Assembly (NCBI GenBank): GCA_963743325.1
Contig: CAVUOZ010000010.1
Span: 769,887-833,886 of the forward strand
Direction of reading: 5' to 3'
Origin: DATFVA01 sp963743325
GTDB taxonomy: Bacteria > Bacteroidota > Ignavibacteria > Ignavibacteriales > Ignavibacteriaceae
Length of the DNA stretch: 64,000 bases
Shown here: piece by piece, positions 46,709 to 56,152 of the stretch
How the letters are laid out: each line of letters begins with the position of its first letter
Numbering within the stretch: the first letter of the stretch is position 1
Notes under the pieces: generated by a model
The model's database searches: none
Told to the model about the DNA's origin: nothing
Seen by the model: the letters and a program-made list of their open reading frames with translations, nothing else
Program-made: the position numbers and the translations under genes

Positions 46709-47140
46709 ATGAAAATTATATATTCAATAATTTTATTATTCCTATTGATCCATTTTGATTGTAACGACAACAGATACATCAATGACGACTTTCTCGAGGA
46801 TCTATCAGCCGAGGATAATAGAATGTGGGGTGAATTATATCTAGATGTCTTTAATGGAGACTTCCATAAATTAACATTTAATTATTATATGGCATACTTA
46901 GATAGTACACAGCACACTTCTGCAGAAGGGTTATCCGAGAAAATTAAAGCAGCAGATTTAATATTGTTAAAATCAGAGAATGATACATTCTGGATACTAC
47001 TATATTACAAAAATGAGAATTTAATAATTGCGGATAATGCATCTACAGATATAGGAACAGCTGATACGACAATCATTTATACAGATAAAACTGTTGTTCC
47101 GGATTTGAGTTTTTATGCTAAAAGTATAATTAAAAATTAA
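46709..47140 (+). CDS. Small putative lipoprotein
   Basis: 143 residues, four bases after the phospholipase gene. The signal MKIIYSIILLFLLIHFDCND ends in a Cys at residue 18 but with an atypical lipobox (HFDC). The mature part is acidic and shows no known motif. Its translational closeness to the lipase-like gene suggests a companion such as an immunity, chaperone or anchoring protein; there is no direct evidence for that. Confidence 0.6.
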   Translation: MKIIYSIILLFLLIHFDCNDNRYINDDFLEDLSAEDNRMWGELYLDVFNGDFHKLTFNYYMAYLDSTQHTSAEGLSEKIKAADLILLKSENDTFWILLYYKNENLIIADNASTDIGTADTTIIYTDKTVVPDLSFYAKSIIKN

Positions 47141-47220
47141 AGGTTGTTAATTATGTCAGCTCAATCTATTATTTACAAAATTTAAATGCTTAGTAGTTAA
47201 ACAACATAAAGGACATTATT

Positions 47221-48309
47221 ATGAAAATGAAAATTATTCTTTTAGTATTTGTATTATCTCAAACATTTATTCTTCCGCAGGATGATAATAAAAATCCTTA
47301 TCTGATTATGCAAGACGGACAGCTTAAGTCACATCCGGTACGTGTTTTTGTACGGGATGCCGAAATAACCAGGAGGATGAGACCTATACTTTGTCTTGTG
47401 GCTATAGATCAGGTTACACGTAAAAAATATGATGAAATATGGTGTAAGGGTCCTTCATTCAGGCCTTTTGAAGTTGCCTCAGGGCAGACAATGGCTTATA
47501 AAGTCGAAGGAACTTCTCTCACTTTAAACGGAACTATGATGTTATTTGATATCGATAGTTTAATAATTCCCTACTATAAGACAGGTATGAGAGTTATCCC
47601 GGTTATCCACTGGATTTCAAAAACTGAAACTCTTCCGGACAGCGGGGTAAAAAATGAATATTCTAAAGTTATTGGAGAAGATGAGATTTATATAGGAAAT
47701 GGTACAGGAGCATTTCTCTGGACTACTTTGATAGTAGTATTATTTATCGTAATTGTAAAGCTTATGGCCTTCTGGGGAGATAAAAAGTTTTTTGATCTGA
47801 TAAAAATATACGACTCGGAAAATGGAAAACTTTCCTTGTCGCTAACACAGATGTTACTCTGGACCCTCGCAATCGGCATAATGGTAATGATTTTTAGTCT
47901 TATGTATTTACAAGTTCCTCATATTCCGGATTCTTTGGTAGCATTGATGGGGCTGTCAGTAGTTACCGGAAGTATCGGTCATTACCAGACAACCAAAATT
48001 GATAAACAGAAGAAGAATGTGCAGCCTGAAAATATCGTAGAAACAAAGAAAGGATTTCCTAAGACATTATATGATTTAATTGCTATTGATAAAAATGATG
48101 GGCAGGTTTACCCATCAATCGCTAAAACACAGAATTTGTTCTGGACTATTATAACGCTTATCCTGTTTATATGGAAAAGTTCTGTAGATGGACAACTATG
48201 GGAAGTACCGGGTGAACTGGTAGTATTAATGGGTATAAGTCAGACAAGTTATCTGATAAGGAATCAAATGGAAATAAAACCAGAAAGTCTTAATACAACT
48301 AAACCATGA
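47221..48309 (+). CDS. Membrane protein with duplicated helical hairpin
   Basis: 362 residues. Signal peptide (about 1-19, cleavage near ILPQD), a beta-rich exported domain to about residue 155, a membrane helix (FLWTTLIVVLFIVIVKLMAF) and then two copies of a two-helix unit. The copies share the pattern SxxQxLxWT ... P..LV.LMG.S (SLTQMLLWTLAIGIMVM ... SLVALMGLSVV and AKTQNLFWTIITLILF ... ELVVLMGISQT). This hairpin is a recurring but uncharacterised module as far as I know. The gene follows the hydrolase genes after 80 bases and may encode a membrane platform for them. Confidence 0.65.
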   Translation: MKMKIILLVFVLSQTFILPQDDNKNPYLIMQDGQLKSHPVRVFVRDAEITRRMRPILCLVAIDQVTRKKYDEIWCKGPSFRPFEVASGQTMAYKVEGTSLTLNGTMMLFDIDSLIIPYYKTGMRVIPVIHWISKTETLPDSGVKNEYSKVIGEDEIYIGNGTGAFLWTTLIVVLFIVIVKLMAFWGDKKFFDLIKIYDSENGKLSLSLTQMLLWTLAIGIMVMIFSLMYLQVPHIPDSLVALMGLSVVTGSIGHYQTTKIDKQKKNVQPENIVETKKGFPKTLYDLIAIDKNDGQVYPSIAKTQNLFWTIITLILFIWKSSVDGQLWEVPGELVVLMGISQTSYLIRNQMEIKPESLNTTKP

Positions 48310-48656
48310 CGATTTATTTGAAATTGCTGAATTTTTAATTGATAAATCAGGATTTGATTATTTGTTCAAAAAGTTTAGAACTGTAGTAAGTTATAAAAGT
48401 CTTATGAGGTGGCTGTATTCTTTTTGTCTGCGAAAAAGAAAGTATTAACAAAAAGTTGACTTGATAATAAGGACGCTGATTGAACATATATCATATATGA
48501 TTTTGGTGCTGATACTCTTTGTAAACTTTAACGAGCAAGCTGATCTTGAGCAGAATGAATCCAAAAGCGAGCAATTAATATTAATATTTAACGGAATAAA
48601 ACCTAAATGTATTGAATTCAGAAGGCGATAATAAAAATAATAAGGAGTTTTTTATT
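48310..48656. other. Intergenic region, small palindrome only
   Basis: 347 AT-rich bases. ATCATATATGAT is a 12-base palindrome near 48491; otherwise nothing supported. No copy of the island repeat is present here. Confidence 0.3.
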
Positions 48657-49550
48657 ATGAAGACTCGAATTATCATTTTTCTATTTTATGCAGCCGTTTT
48701 GACGATTTCAGGCATGGCTCAGTTAAATAAATATTGTACTCCCCTCCCAAAACCTAATCCCAGAGCACCGGAACCTTTTTTTCAATTACCTATGGAAGTG
48801 GGCGACGGTGTTAAATTCTACCAGAATAGCGTTGATCCTTATTTTGCATATTTTAACATTTTGCCGACCTTATCAGTCTGGGAAAGAACTTTGAAGATCG
48901 GTATTGGTCCGGAAGTAATGTGGTCAGATGAAGTGCCGTGCGTTACTGGAAAGTTAAAAGCATCTTTCGATCTTTGGGATATTGCAGTTACATCCTTTAA
49001 CAATATTCCAATTGGCTCGCTTCTCTTTTCTTTATGGGGAGGCTGGGGCATCCATGCACCAACTTTTGGTGCGGGATTTTCATTTGAAATAAACTGGTTT
49101 ATATCGGCAGGTGCCGGGACAGATTATTTTACTGATAAGAAATCCGCTTCCTTTATAAAACAATTAACTCTGAACCCATTTTTTTATAGAGGGAAGAACG
49201 AACCCGTATCATCAGCAATACCGTCGAATCAAAATCTTGAAGATCAATACTATATGGCTTTTACCAACACATCCCGTTCTTTCCTGCAGTCGGATTCTAC
49301 GCTTCTTAAATTAGTCAGAAAAGCAGCTGACGATAAAGGATGGAACAATATTTATAATATTAGTACTCTTGAAAATTATATGAATAGCCTTGCGCCGGGT
49401 AATGGAGCTTCCTTCATTTCCCGGATTATAGAACAATCCAGGAATCTAAATGAACTTGACAATATAAAAATAACGGAAGATGAGCAGAAAGTAGTTTTTG
49501 CCATCCTTAAAGGAATTTGTTTATCAGCTAGCGGAGGCAGCAATGAGTAA
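48657..49550 (+). CDS. Exported hypothetical protein
   Basis: 297 residues from ATG 48657 behind AAGGAG; an upstream TTG/ATG extension would precede the ribosome site. Signal peptide ends near GMAQ. The mature part is Gly/aromatic-rich and strand-like up to about residue 170 (LLFSLWGGWGIHAPTFGAGF, FEINWFISAGAGTDYF), then helical. It resembles an exported or outer-membrane partner. The stop overlaps the start of the patatin gene by eight bases, so the two are translationally coupled, which suggests a functional pair. Confidence 0.65.
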   Translation: MKTRIIIFLFYAAVLTISGMAQLNKYCTPLPKPNPRAPEPFFQLPMEVGDGVKFYQNSVDPYFAYFNILPTLSVWERTLKIGIGPEVMWSDEVPCVTGKLKASFDLWDIAVTSFNNIPIGSLLFSLWGGWGIHAPTFGAGFSFEINWFISAGAGTDYFTDKKSASFIKQLTLNPFFYRGKNEPVSSAIPSNQNLEDQYYMAFTNTSRSFLQSDSTLLKLVRKAADDKGWNNIYNISTLENYMNSLAPGNGASFISRIIEQSRNLNELDNIKITEDEQKVVFAILKGICLSASGGSNE

Positions 49551-50484
49551 AAGAGCATTAGTAATTAGCGGAGGAGGATCAAAGGGAGCGTTTGCAGTCG
49601 GAGTGATCGAATGGATGTTGTTGAATCTTAAAGATTCGGCAGGCGACAATATTAAATTTCAGCTAGTTGCAGGAACCAGCACCGGCTCTTTAATATCTCC
49701 TGCAATTGCATTACATGCACTCGGTGAGCCCGGGATAATAGGGCAGTTGATTAACGTCTATACAACAACAACGACACAGCAGGTACTCACAATTAATAGT
49801 CCTATAGATATACTTACGCATGATTCATTTTACGGAACTGACCCGCTTCAACAATTGATTCGGGGGTTCTATACGGAAGCACGTTATGATAAACTCCAGG
49901 CAAGTGACGAAGTTCAGGTTATTATTACAACAGTTAATATGACTACCGGATATACGGAATATTTTTATGTCGGCAAACGTATTACAGTACCCCCTGCCGG
50001 AAAAATAATTACTAGAATTGCGAACTATGAACAATTTGTTATGGCTATATTAGCATCTGCAAGCGAGCCGGTAATGATGCCGCTTGTAACAATCCCGGGT
50101 CGAAATGGACAATTTACCGACGGTGGCGTTACCGATATAATTCCTCTTTCCGTAGCTATTGATTTCGGAACAGATGAATTATTCGGAATATCATTATCAA
50201 CAGCCGGGAGGGCTCCATGGGGTTCGCCGAATCCAACAACTCCCGATGTATTAATGAGACTTCTGGATGTTCTTCTTGATGAGGTATTGGAAAATAATAT
50301 CACCGAAGGAGAGAAACAAAAACCCGGATTACTCAAGGCTTTAATCCGCCCTGAAGAAGATATAGAAAAGAAAATCAGTCTAAGTGCGCTGAGTTTCGAT
50401 CCGCAAAAAATGATGGATAGCCTTAATTACGGACGTGAAACTGCACGGATATATTTTAGCACTCATACTATTACGTTAGTATAA
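49543..50484 (+). CDS. Patatin-like phospholipase
   Basis: 313 residues from the ATG at 49543 (GGAGGCAGCA before it). The patatin signatures are all present: oxyanion loop SGGGSKGAFAVGV at the N-terminus, nucleophile elbow GTSTGSL, and the catalytic Asp in TDGGVTDIIPL. Patatins form a Ser-Asp dyad and release fatty acids from phospholipids. There is no signal peptide, so it acts in the cytosol or is exported by a dedicated route. It overlaps the exported protein gene before it by eight bases. The end of the chain has no recognised domain. Confidence 0.88.
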   Translation: MSKRALVISGGGSKGAFAVGVIEWMLLNLKDSAGDNIKFQLVAGTSTGSLISPAIALHALGEPGIIGQLINVYTTTTTQQVLTINSPIDILTHDSFYGTDPLQQLIRGFYTEARYDKLQASDEVQVIITTVNMTTGYTEYFYVGKRITVPPAGKIITRIANYEQFVMAILASASEPVMMPLVTIPGRNGQFTDGGVTDIIPLSVAIDFGTDELFGISLSTAGRAPWGSPNPTTPDVLMRLLDVLLDEVLENNITEGEKQKPGLLKALIRPEEDIEKKISLSALSFDPQKMMDSLNYGRETARIYFSTHTITLV

Positions 50485-50618
50485 TTCAAGAGTAATTTTA
50501 TAGTTGGTTTATTAAATAAATCTTAGTTCGAATTAAAACGAAAATAACAATTTCCTGTAAGTCGTTTCATCAGAACATTTTGCTTTAATTCCAGTAATAG
50601 AAGGAGGATTTCTAAGTA

Positions 50619-52019
50619 ATGGAAAATGGTAAAGATTCTGGTTGGTTAATCGATAATATTGCAGAAACATCAAAAATTTCTCGCAATATTTTTCTGCTTT
50701 ATATTGGTTTTCTTGCGTATTGTATTCTTGCAATTATCAGCACTACAGACAAGAAGATTATACTCAATGATACAACGCATCTTCCCATAATAAATATTGA
50801 TATCTCAATTTATATTTTCTTTATAGTTGCGCCAATTTTGGCCATAGTCATCTATATCTATATGCAACTACATATACACTGGTTAAAAGAATTAAAGGTA
50901 GCATTTCAACAAAAATATCCTTCTGAAACAAAGAATCGCTTTTATCCCTGGATATTAAATTTTGCAGATGATAGTGACACTGACAGTATAACATTTCTGC
51001 AAAAATTTATTGTCAATTTTTCAGTCTGGTGGTTATTACCCCTGGTTTTGATACTTTTCCCTTTAGGGATCCTGAGAAAACATGACCCACTACTTTCGTA
51101 TTGTGTAGGGTTTATACCGGTATTGGGGACTGGAATAGTTCTTTGGTTCTGGTATAGCTACTACTCAATTAGTTTCAAAAAAATCCTTATAAATAATCCC
51201 GGGAAAATCACTTTGGTTACAATAATGATAATCTTTTTCATATTTTATCTTTTTTTTATGATACCCTGGTCATTCAAGGGAAATGATATGGGAATATTGA
51301 ATCGATTACTTTACGTTGATTTAAGTTACCAGATACTGATAAATGAACAGGATGAGGAATATAATACCCTGAGCTGGGGAACTCTTAATAAGCAACATTT
51401 AGAAAGAGCAAATCTTACTGGTTCCATACTGAAGAAAGCTGATATGAGGGAAGTTAATTTAATTAGGGCAAATATGACCAGTGCAAATCTGGAGGGAGCC
51501 TGGCTTAATTCTGCAAATTTAGAGGGGGCAAATCTTCGTTATTCTCAACTTGATTTAGATAAACTAAATAATGCTAATTTGAAGAATTCATTTCTTACAG
51601 GAGCTAATCTTAAATATGCTGATCTTAGTGGAGCAAATTTAAGTGGGTCAGATCTTATTGAAACTAAACTTAAAGGAGCTACACTAAGATATGCGATATT
51701 ATATGGTGCCGATTTAGAGTATGCTTGTCTTGATAGTGTAAATATGTTTAATGCCAGACTTGATAGTGCTGATCTTAGAGGAGTCAATTTTTTTCATGCC
51801 AGACTCGATAGTGCAAATGTGTTTATGGCAAAGTTTGATGATGCAGACCTTACCGAGGCTAGTTTTTACGGAATTAAAAATTTAACAATTGATCAACTTT
51901 CCAAAGCAAAATCATTATATAATGTTAGAAATCTTGACCCTACTTTAATGAATCTTATTAAATCACAATACCCACAATTATTAGAACCAAGGAACATATA
52001 TCGTAATAAGTGTGAATAA
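50619..52019 (+). CDS. Pentapeptide-repeat membrane protein
   Basis: 466 residues. The N-terminal 240 residues contain five or so hydrophobic helices (for example FLLYIGFLAYCILAIIS, IYIFFIVAPILAIVIYIYMQ, WWLLPLVLILFPLGIL). From about residue 258 to 420 there are about 30 pentapeptide units of the A(N/D)LxxA type (NLEGANLRYSQLDLDKLNNA), forming a right-handed square helix. The membrane/pentapeptide design is found in ion-channel-associated and stress proteins; the role here is unknown. GGAGG precedes the start. A hairpin terminator follows. Confidence 0.88.
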   Translation: MENGKDSGWLIDNIAETSKISRNIFLLYIGFLAYCILAIISTTDKKIILNDTTHLPIINIDISIYIFFIVAPILAIVIYIYMQLHIHWLKELKVAFQQKYPSETKNRFYPWILNFADDSDTDSITFLQKFIVNFSVWWLLPLVLILFPLGILRKHDPLLSYCVGFIPVLGTGIVLWFWYSYYSISFKKILINNPGKITLVTIMIIFFIFYLFFMIPWSFKGNDMGILNRLLYVDLSYQILINEQDEEYNTLSWGTLNKQHLERANLTGSILKKADMREVNLIRANMTSANLEGAWLNSANLEGANLRYSQLDLDKLNNANLKNSFLTGANLKYADLSGANLSGSDLIETKLKGATLRYAILYGADLEYACLDSVNMFNARLDSADLRGVNFFHARLDSANVFMAKFDDADLTEASFYGIKNLTIDQLSKAKSLYNVRNLDPTLMNLIKSQYPQLLEPRNIYRNKCE

Positions 52020-52040
52020 TTATTAATTTCACAATCATAT

Positions 52041-52068
52041 CGACTGATAAAATATCAGTCGTTGATTA
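52041..52068 (+). terminator. Hairpin terminator after the pentapeptide gene
   Basis: CGACTGAT (52041-52048) and ATCAGTCG (52054-52061) form a perfect 8 bp stem with a five-base loop, 22 bases after the stop. The tail is only moderately T-rich, so efficiency is uncertain. Confidence 0.5.
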
Positions 52069-52199
52069 TTTCTCATTAAAATCTACTATCTGCGGCTTGT
52101 TGAACTAAATTCGGAAAAATACTGCGCACTCGTCATTGAGATTTTCTAAGTGAAACAGTGATCTGAGAGTCACAATTAAATACTCCGACTGAAAAATCA

Positions 52200-52321
52200 G
52201 TAATTATACTGATGCGAGTTAGAAATATTATTAGTAAATATAAAACAATATTCGGCTCCAGTTTTGATAAAAGCCAGAATCAGATCCATGAATTCCAAAG
52301 TCGACCTGAAGAAATCTCTCC
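52200..52321 (+). repeat. Island repeat, copy C
   Basis: The most diverged copy. Block 1 GTAATTATACTGATGC (52200-52215) is identical to copy A. In block 2 the stem is GGCT..AGCC instead of GACT..AGTC around a loop still containing CCAG and GATAAA: one base pair has changed on both sides. Block 3 is shortened to AAGAAATCTCTCC (52309-52321). The 570 bases between the pentapeptide gene and 52590 contain otherwise only the terminator. Confidence 0.65.
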
Positions 52322-52589
52322 GTAACCTGAAAAATTAAAATTTTCTAATCCTTTTTAAAACTTCTGCCAATTGTAGAGACTTTGGCATTCCTTTCTGACA
52401 GAGAGCAAGGTGTCCAAGGTCAAATCAACGTAATTTAATCAGTATTTAATGATCTGGAACCGGAAAGTTTATGAAGTATCGAAATATGTATAAATACTTG
52501 CACGCTTATATATTTTTTAGGCTAATAATTACGTACAACGATTCAACAATAGCTTAACAATCAAAAAAACTAAAAAGGAGGAGATAAAT

Positions 52590-55500
52590 ATGAAAAAAAA
52601 AGGGTCGATCAAGAAAAAGGTAACGAAGAAATCTCTTAGTAAAAAGAAGCTCCCACCGTTACCACAATTTTTTAAATCCATCGGGATCAACAGTCCTTAT
52701 ACACTTTACTCAGCGAACCTAAAAGGACAGCTGGAATCTTATGCCAAGCAAGCCGATATGAAACTAACGGAGCTGAAGAAGCTGGTCAATCAAATTGCTG
52801 CAGCTATTCCAGGGAAAATCAAAAAAGCGCTTGAGGTGGATGCCAAAAGACCGATAGTCACGGGACATATTGATTGGACAGATGAACGACAGAAACATTT
52901 TTACGAAAACATCGGGATTAAGGAAAGGAAACCACTAACCCGGAAAGAATTTGAAAAGGTACATCTACGACCACTTTTGCCTTATCTCGTTCCCCGTGGG
53001 CCAATCAAAGCTGTAGATCTGAGGCCGTTTCTAGGCGATGCTCGCGATCAGCAGAGTCGAGGTACTTGTGCTGTTTTCGCAGGTACAGCAGTAGCTGAAG
53101 CTTTTGAATATTTCCGGGATCGAAGGTCAGGACCAATTGATCTCGCTGAAGAATTTGTGTGGTGGTATCGGGGAGCTGGTCAGCGTTACAGCGCTGGTGG
53201 CTACGATTGCGGAGCTGCTATTGACGACATCCGCGATGTAGGAGTAAGTGAGGAATATATACTCCCTTACAACGGCACACAAATCAATGACAACCACACT
53301 CAAGTCCCAATTGGTGATACGGCCATCGATCGGGCACAGTTTTATCGTATCGGTGATGCAGTCTCTCTTCCCTGGGGTGACGTAGATGCGGTCAAGCGGG
53401 TAATAGAAAGCGGCCGTTGTGTCTGCTATGGCAGCAACTTAGATGGCTGGAACACTGGCACAGGAGAAATCGCTATGCCACCGGCCGGTACCAAGCTGGG
53501 TGGTAGTCATTGCACGACCATCGTCGGTTACATAGACCGGGATGACTTACCTGCTGACTACGGTGGCGGTTATTTTATTATTAGAAATTCCTGGGATGGG
53601 GCTGGTTCAGCAGCTAACGTTCTTGGACCTGAATACGGTGGACATCTTTTGATGCCTTATGAGTGGTATCGTCTCTACGCCGGATGGCCGCACACTGCTG
53701 TCGACAAGAATGATAGCAAACACAGAAGTCAATGGTTGGTAGAATATTATGATAACCCCGAACTACGCGGTGCGCCACTTGAAACAAAGTCAGTGACTGT
53801 TCATGTGATTTTCTTCGATTTCAATATCAATGTAAGCATATCTCAGGAGGTATCTGGCGTCGATTTCGATTGGGGCACCGGCTCTCCCATCAAATATATG
53901 CTTCCTTTATGGTTTGGGGAAGTAGATGTCTTACCTCCAGACAACTTTTCGGTACGCTTTTCAAAGGTGATTCGATTCCGTGAAGGCTGGTATCGTTTCC
54001 ATTTACGTGCTGATGACGGAGTGAGGCTATATGTTGATGATCGTCTTGTGATTAACGAATGGAAAGATCAACCTGACACTGAATTCTCGGCTGAACATTA
54101 TCTTACCGGTGGCGACCACATCATTCGAATTGAATATTATGAAGCTAAAGGTAAAGCCGATGTACATTTTGGAGTTGAACCTATTAATTGGTATTACGAA
54201 TTATTTGCCAACCACACTTTTGGTGGAACTCCAGAAGCATCCTTTGATGACACTCTGACACAGTTAGAATGGCGTCACGCATCACCCATCGCAGCAGGTA
54301 CGGGCTTGACCGAAGGTCAGTTCGGTCTACGCGGTACAGCTAATCTTAATTTTAAAACCGGTGATTACCGCTTTCACAATTACTCAACTGGGAGGTTGCG
54401 CGTATACTTGGATAGTGGGCTCGTTGCTGATCTAGCCAACGACGGTGATTTTCAGCAAGTAGCAGTATCGGGGGGATTACACCAGGTTAAGATCGAATTC
54501 TTAAACAACAGCACTGTACCAGCGTTAGGAAGTCACAGTTATTATAAAGCATTGTGCAAATTCGGCTGGAGCGAAGTTGCCTGGAATGGGAAATTTTACA
54601 AGAATGATCGTTGCGCATATTATGCTGATCATTGGTCAGAACTGCAAGCCAACCCTGATCACGACTATATCTTTTATCGTACAAATGGGCTTTCAGGACA
54701 TATTAAGTACGAGCATGATTATCCCGAAACAGGAGCAATGACCAACAATCTTTATTTCAACTCCTGGGATGATTTCAAAGCCGGATTATCTGATTGGCCA
54801 GCAGATTTCGAGATGCGTTTTTGGGGCGTGTGGATCAATCGGAAGATCGCTGTCGCCGCGGACGGCTTATACAACTTAAAACTGGACGCGAATGACGGAT
54901 TCCGTCTTATAGTGGATGGTAAAGAAATCGTGCAAAACCAGGTTGGCATCGGTAGCAGTCCTTATAATCAGGACGTCTTTCTCGAGAAAGGTGTACACGA
55001 CATAAGCATCGAATATAATCCAACACAATGGGGAGGAAACTTAGCCTTTGAGATTCAATCTGCACTCTGGCGAGTGGATTACTTCGGCAATATATCATTG
55101 CAGGGACCAGTAGCAGCTACGCGATTCATCCCAGTATCAGATGTGGTTAAAAATGCGCAAGCTGCTGTCGGCAGTACGAGTAATTACTCAGCCCGCATTT
55201 TCCGTACTCTCTTCCTTCCTCTGGGAAAATACGCGTTCAATGTTAAGACTGATGACGGCGTGCGTGTGAGAGTAAACAAAAGGCTTTTGATAGACGCTTG
55301 GTATAATCAAGCCCCTACTCCATACTCTGCAGCCTATGATCATCAGGGCGGCAATGTATCGATTGAAATTGAGTACTACCAGGCCGGGGGTGGTGCTCAA
55401 CTTGATTTCACCCTGGCTCCGACTGATTTCTATGCAGAATACTACAATACCCAAGAGCTCAACACAATGCCCGTTGGCGTTGATCGGCCTCGTGTTACGC

Positions 55501-55826
55501 CAATTGCTTATCGATATGATGGAGACATCAACTTCGATTGGGGTTCGGGTAGTCAATTACCCCGGGTTGGTACTACTAACTTTTCGGTACGTTGGCGTGG
55601 TAAGATGCATTTACCAGTAGGTCGATGGAAAATTCAAGCATCATCTGACGACGGCATCAGGGTCTATGTTGGTGGACGGCTACTGATAGATCATTGGTAT
55701 CCTCAGTCCCTGACGACTCACGAGAGAATGATTGATCTTGTTGGAAGATATCAGGATATAATGGTGGAGTACTTTCAAAAGACCGGTCTAGGAACGTGTA
55801 AAGTAAAATATATTCGTATAATATAG
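52590..55826 (+). CDS. Papain-family peptidase with five PA14-like modules
   Basis: 1078 residues behind AAAGGAGGAG. The first 25 residues are almost all Lys/Ser (MKKKGSIKKKVTKK), with no signal peptide. About 140-370 is a C1-type papain domain: oxyanion Gln and Cys160 in QQSRGTCAVFA, His307 in GSHCTTIVGY and Asn333 in RNSWDG. Five PA14-like carbohydrate-binding modules follow (roughly 385-535, 540-655, 665-815, 816-940, 945-1078), each with the core ADDGVRLYVDDRLVINEW pattern. The gene looks clearly more GC-rich than its flanks, suggesting recent transfer. A secreted or surface-acting protease bound to glycans is likely, but its export route is unclear. Confidence 0.88.
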   Translation: MKKKGSIKKKVTKKSLSKKKLPPLPQFFKSIGINSPYTLYSANLKGQLESYAKQADMKLTELKKLVNQIAAAIPGKIKKALEVDAKRPIVTGHIDWTDERQKHFYENIGIKERKPLTRKEFEKVHLRPLLPYLVPRGPIKAVDLRPFLGDARDQQSRGTCAVFAGTAVAEAFEYFRDRRSGPIDLAEEFVWWYRGAGQRYSAGGYDCGAAIDDIRDVGVSEEYILPYNGTQINDNHTQVPIGDTAIDRAQFYRIGDAVSLPWGDVDAVKRVIESGRCVCYGSNLDGWNTGTGEIAMPPAGTKLGGSHCTTIVGYIDRDDLPADYGGGYFIIRNSWDGAGSAANVLGPEYGGHLLMPYEWYRLYAGWPHTAVDKNDSKHRSQWLVEYYDNPELRGAPLETKSVTVHVIFFDFNINVSISQEVSGVDFDWGTGSPIKYMLPLWFGEVDVLPPDNFSVRFSKVIRFREGWYRFHLRADDGVRLYVDDRLVINEWKDQPDTEFSAEHYLTGGDHIIRIEYYEAKGKADVHFGVEPINWYYELFANHTFGGTPEASFDDTLTQLEWRHASPIAAGTGLTEGQFGLRGTANLNFKTGDYRFHNYSTGRLRVYLDSGLVADLANDGDFQQVAVSGGLHQVKIEFLNNSTVPALGSHSYYKALCKFGWSEVAWNGKFYKNDRCAYYADHWSELQANPDHDYIFYRTNGLSGHIKYEHDYPETGAMTNNLYFNSWDDFKAGLSDWPADFEMRFWGVWINRKIAVAADGLYNLKLDANDGFRLIVDGKEIVQNQVGIGSSPYNQDVFLEKGVHDISIEYNPTQWGGNLAFEIQSALWRVDYFGNISLQGPVAATRFIPVSDVVKNAQAAVGSTSNYSARIFRTLFLPLGKYAFNVKTDDGVRVRVNKRLLIDAWYNQAPTPYSAAYDHQGGNVSIEIEYYQAGGGAQLDFTLAPTDFYAEYYNTQELNTMPVGVDRPRVTPIAYRYDGDINFDWGSGSQLPRVGTTNFSVRWRGKMHLPVGRWKIQASSDDGIRVYVGGRLLIDHWYPQSLTTHERMIDLVGRYQDIMVEYFQKTGLGTCKVKYIRII

Positions 55827-55835
55827 CTACTTGGA

Positions 55836-56090
55836 TTAAAGCTGATCTAAACTCTCAATTACTGCTTTTGGAAAATTATGCTTCACCCTATCCCCAACTC
55901 TGTTGGGTTCAAGCCATCCGGGAACGGGTGGAGCATTTAATTTTTCGATCCTAAAGTTTAACATCTTTCCTGAAAATTGTGAGTAACTAATATCCTCACA
56001 GGTATCAACTGATAAATTCTCAGCCGACAAGGGAAATTCAGGGAATCTTTGACAATAATTGTCAAGTTTATAGCACATAAAACTTGACAT
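55836..56090 (-). CDS. Possible small hypothetical protein
   Basis: 84 residues, convergent with the papain gene. Composition is protein-like (SAENLSVDTCEDISYSQFSG, PPVPGWLEPNRVGDR) and not low-complexity, but there is no clear ribosome site before the ATG and no recognised motif. It could be a real short gene or the 3' remnant of a longer one. Confidence 0.4.
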   Translation of the reverse strand: MSSFMCYKLDNYCQRFPEFPLSAENLSVDTCEDISYSQFSGKMLNFRIEKLNAPPVPGWLEPNRVGDRVKHNFPKAVIESLDQL

Positions 56091-56152
56091 ATATTCTAAA
56101 TATTTTACAATACCTTATTGCGAGATATTATGTAGAAATATTATATAACTCC

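Noticed and set aside
51400..51880. Periodic DNA resembling a repeat array or CRISPR
   Set aside because: The periodicity is 15 bases and encodes the pentapeptide repeats; there are no constant repeats with unique spacers.
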